From Glandiceps talaboti (taxonomy: Eukaryota; Hemichordata; Enteropneusta; Spengelidae): a stretch of 64,000 nucleotides of DNA. Shown here in pieces: positions 60,866 through 64,000 of this stretch (positions are counted from its first letter, which is position 1; each line of letters starts with the position of its first letter). The position numbers were made by a program, and so were the translations under genes. The stretch covers positions 13,614,759 through 13,678,758 of the forward strand of contig NC_135559.1 of the NCBI RefSeq assembly GCF_964340395.1, in the 5' to 3' direction. The notes under the pieces were generated by a model that had not been told where the DNA came from, searched no databases, and was given only the letters and a program-made list of their open reading frames with translations.

Positions 60866-63697
60866 ATGGAAAAAAGCAGTGTAGATGAAAGTCCAAATAT
60901 GGAAAAAAGCAGTGTAGATGAAAGTCCAAATATGGAAACAAGCAGTGTAGATCAAAGTCCAAATATGGAAAAAAGCAGTGTAGATCAAAGTCCAAATATG
61001 GAAAAAAGCAGTGTAGATGAAAGTCCAAATATGGAAACAAGCAGTGTAGATGAAAGTCCAAATATGGAAACAAGCAGTGTAGATGAAAGTCCAAATATGG
61101 AAAAAAGCAGTGCCGATGAAAGTCCAAATATAGAAACAAGCAGTACAAATGCGAAGCCAAATATGGAAACAAACATGACAGATACAACACCAAATTTGGA
61201 AAAAAGCAGTCGTGAAGTAATGCCAAATATGGATAAAGTCATCCCTGATGGTGAGGATAGGGAAGAAGGCAACGTCTCTGATTCTTTAGTAACTGCTACT
61301 GTAGAAGTTGGACAAGGTGGTCCTGACAAAACAAAGCCAGAAATTGATATAAACGAGAATAAACCACAGGAGGAACGTAAACTAACACAGTCACCCGATC
61401 CACAAACAACTCAAAATATAGATAAAATTGGTACCACTGAAGACAAAAATTCCATCAATGTAACACCACCATCCCCAAAAAGGGATGACAATAAAAAACA
61501 GGAAGAATCCAAGTTGTTCAAAGAAAGTCCAGAAGACATTGCTGTATTGGAAGTGACACAACAAGAGGGGAAGGTGGCCGAGTCAGTGCAGATTGATCGT
61601 ATATTTCTGAAGAAAGCAGTGTTTTTTGATGCTTTAGTATCACAGAATGTATATGGCAGAAGAAAAGACACAGAGAACCGTGGTGATGAAAGTGTAAACA
61701 TTCCAGGTAGGATTCGAAGTTATTTATACTCATATATCTTCTATTTTTAGTGTATAACTTTTGTTCTCTTGATAAGTGTGCAAACATTGATCAATTTGAG
61801 CTTTCAATTGCAAAAAAAAGAAGAAAAAAAGCAAAAGATTGCCCTTCCAGAAGGAAATAGATCTACAAAAAAGTATGGTGTCAAATAAGGGGATTTTAAA
61901 AAAAGCAGTATGGACTTAAAAAATCTAAGTGAAAACTTGCTCAACCATTTCATTTTAAGACTGAAAGGCAACCTTGTTGTCTTGTCTTCTTTCCTGAAGA
62001 ATTAGGTAAAAAAAAAAAATTTATTGGTGGTTTATCCATTGGAGTAAAACTTTGGGTCAGTCAGATCATTACAAGTATGTAATGACATCACACTAGTGTT
62101 ACCTGATCCCATTGTGTAGAAACATTATAACTCTAAAACAAAATAGTTGAACTGTTGCCAAGAAAATAGACGTGAATTCACAGTTTGACCTTTGACCCAG
62201 TCTTGACCCCATATAGCCAGCTCTGGTAGGTGTGCAGCCAATGTAGACAAAGCTATTCAGGGTGATAAGCTGAATTTCTAATGACTGTGTGCTGGTTTAA
62301 AATATTAGCCTGGTGTTTTCCTAAGGTTGGGGATCTTTGGTAATAGAAAGGGGGAATATGGTAAAACTGGCATAGTACTGGGAATATGGTAAAACTGGCA
62401 TAGTACTGGGAATATGGTAAAACTGGCATAGTACTGGGAATATGGTAAAACTGGCATAGTACTGGGAATATGGTAAAACTGGCATAGTACTGGGAATATG
62501 GTAAAACTGGCATAGTACAGTACTGAGAATATGGTAAAACTGGCAAAGTACAGTACTGGGAATATGGTAAAACTGGCATAGTACTGGGAATATGGTAAAA
62601 CTGGCATAGTACTGGGAATATGGTAAAACTGGCATAGTACTGGGAATATGGTAAAACTGGCATAGTACTAGGAATATGGTAAAACTGGCATAGTACTTGG
62701 AATATGGTAAAACTGGCATAGTACTGGGAATATGGTAAAACTGGCATAGTACAGTACTGGGAATATGGTAAAACTGGCATAGTACTGGGAATATGGTAAA
62801 ACTGGCATAGTACAGTACTGGGAATATGGTAAAACTGGCATAGTACTGGGAATATGGTAAAACTGGCATAGTACTGGGAATATGGTAAAAACTGGCATAG
62901 TACTGGGAATATGGTAAAACTGGCACACTGGTAGTCCTGGGAATATGGTAAAACTGGCATACTATTCAATACATTGTATGTGTACCATAATTTTGGTGGG
63001 GTTCAACCATAGACAAAGGTGGAGGCCGGGTCAGAGGTATGGTTCAACTGGTAAAATGACAGAACTCAAATGGATTTTACCTGCTTATCAATCTCAGCAA
63101 AAACAATGTGAAATTAGCTTATAGAATTTCAAACAAAATAAGAAACTTTTCTTCAACTTTATGAAACAATATCACCAGTATGATATGATAGTGCCTCAGT
63201 TTTGAAGAGAGTTATCAACAGGTGGTTGCAGCTTGCACTATCCATCAGTGCTGTAAAGTGTCACGTAATATAGTTAGCAGTGAACACTATAAAGAAATTA
63301 CAAAAATGTCTTTAATACATACATGCACTGACTAAGGTTGGATTGCCTTATGGTTTGAAATGCAGCACAACATATTTAAAGGGAAAAAATTGATTAATGC
63401 GAAGCTCCGAAGACTGTGAGAGAGGCTAGGCTTGCATGTGGCCCCATCATGGCATTACCTTTCAGAGTACAGGCCTTGTAGCAAGGTGAATAATAAAAAA
63501 TTCTACATCACTGTCTTGTACTCAATGATGGCTGTTGTTAACATGTTGTAATTGCATAATTCAGAATTGTTTTATATCATTTCACTTTTGATAACTTTAG
63601 TCCTTTCTATTGAATTTTTCCACTGTGTAGATACAGTACCCAATGATGCACAGCAGTCTCCCTACACTTTGGAAGTATTTGCTAATGTACATTTCAG
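60866..63697 (+). CDS. Second motorless MyTH4-FERM gene, 5' part only (two coding exons in window)
   Basis: Coding exon 1 (60866-61706) and exon 2 (63631-63697) correspond to those of the gene at 27136 and end in the same phases. The N-terminal 11-residue repeats are expanded to about twelve (NMEKSSVDESP, NMETSSVDQSP and variants) against about six in copy 1. The following acidic region (PEIDINENKPQEERKLTQSP, KLFKESPEDIAVLEVTQQEG) is nearly identical. The frame is intact, with exon 1 an exact codon number plus one base. The frame opens upstream, but the first ATG in frame is at 60866 because the copy-1 start codon is ATT here. Exon 2 ends TLEVFANVHFR, where copy 1 has TLEAFANVHFR. The MyTH4-FERM part must lie beyond 64000, so it is unknown whether this copy is functional. 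Confidence 0.8.
62351..62960. repeat. Minisatellite, 28-base unit, over 20 copies
   Basis: It has the same unit as 28371-28520 (GGAATATGGTAAAACTGGCA then TAGTACTG), with occasional CAGTA insertions. Expanded about fourfold relative to the other gene copy. Antisense frames through it are artefacts of a unit length not divisible by three. Confidence 0.96.
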
Positions 63698-63985
63698 GTA
63701 GGTTATGTCAATCAAGTGTCAATCTGATGCACAGCAGTCTCGACATCCCTACACTTTGGAAGCATTCGCTAATGTACATTTCAGGTAGGTTATGTCAATT
63801 AAGTGTCAATCTGATGCACAGCAGCTGTCTCCCTACACTTTGGAAGCATTCGCTAATGTACATTTCAGGTAGGTTATGTCAATTAAGTGTCAATCTGATG
63901 CACAGCAGCTGTCTCCCTACACTTTGGAAGCATTCGCTAATGTACATTTCAGGTAGGTTATGTCAATTAAGTGTCAATCTGATTA
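63631..63985 (+). repeat. 81-base exon-derived tandem array in the second gene copy, about 4 units
   Basis: It has the same structure as 29719-30380. Unit 1 is the real exon 2. Unit 2 carries the GACATC insertion also present in unit 3 of copy 1, and units 3-4 carry an AGCTGTCT variant. Shared variants show that the array existed before the gene duplication and later changed in copy number. Confidence 0.9.
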
Positions 63986-64000
63986 AAATCTGATGTAGTG

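Larger units (their letters stand above)
57625..64000 (+). other. Second copy of the promoter and 5' part of the MyTH4-FERM gene (direct segmental duplication)
   Basis: Similarity to about 21600-30400 begins near 57625 (GATAGAGTAGTAGTGATTAT at 57720 versus 21693). It covers the bidirectional promoter (57780-58046), parts of intron 1, the 5' untranslated and first coding exons (60400-61706), the 28-base minisatellite and exon 2 with its 81-base array (63631-63985). Intron 1 is shorter here and carries a large foldback element. Similarity is high in exons and adjoining sequence and patchy in intron 1. The copy is cut by the window end. Confidence 0.93.

Noticed and set aside
62253-62969. Minus-strand frames with ASFTIFPVLCQFYHIPST repeats
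   Set aside because: They come from the 28-base minisatellite in an intron, antisense to the gene; the equivalent in copy 1 is short and not conserved as coding.

Overview
The window is nuclear genomic DNA of an invertebrate animal. Genes are split into small exons by AT-rich introns, conserved protein pieces join exactly across canonical splice sites, and the non-coding DNA is full of microsatellites, minisatellites, hairpin transposons and SINE-like repeats. The gene content (ciliary EFHC2, a myosin-VII-type tail, a DZIP3-HEPN/B-box/NHL protein of a kind expanded in amphioxus, hemichordates and some lophotrochozoans) points to a marine bilaterian. I cannot fix the phylum from sequence alone. 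No tRNA or rRNA gene, CRISPR array or intact autonomous transposon was recognised.

Layout. (1) 318-10424, plus strand: a complete ten-exon EFHC2 gene (726 aa, three DM10 domains, degenerate EF-hands). (2) 10425-14068: convergent intergenic spacer with a foldback repeat. (3) 14069-21176, minus strand: a complete nine-exon gene for a 251-aa coiled-coil protein, tentatively CCDC172-like. (4) About 21753-22010: a short shared, apparently bidirectional promoter. (5) 22010-50454, plus strand: a MyTH4-FERM gene whose coding region matches only the second MyTH4-FERM module of myosin VIIa, preceded by an acidic 11-residue-repeat N-terminus. No motor or IQ region is seen. One of its introns looks like a minor-spliceosome (U12) AT-AC intron. 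Its 10.4-kb intron holds, on the opposite strand, a single-coding-exon gene (40686-43136) with HEPN, B-box, coiled coil, filamin-like and NHL parts. (6) 50455-57600: spacer with a Penelope-like element remnant, long TATG tracts and two large minisatellites. (7) 57625-64000: a direct, diverged second copy of the promoter and 5' part of the MyTH4-FERM gene, cut by the window end.

The notable biology is the tandem pair of motorless myosin-VIIa-tail genes, the U12-type intron, the nested HEPN/NHL gene, and repeated capture of exon boundaries by tandem arrays. Exon joins of all three spliced genes were checked by hand for phase, and each model has a total length divisible by three. Homology assignments rest on recalled family features, not on a search.
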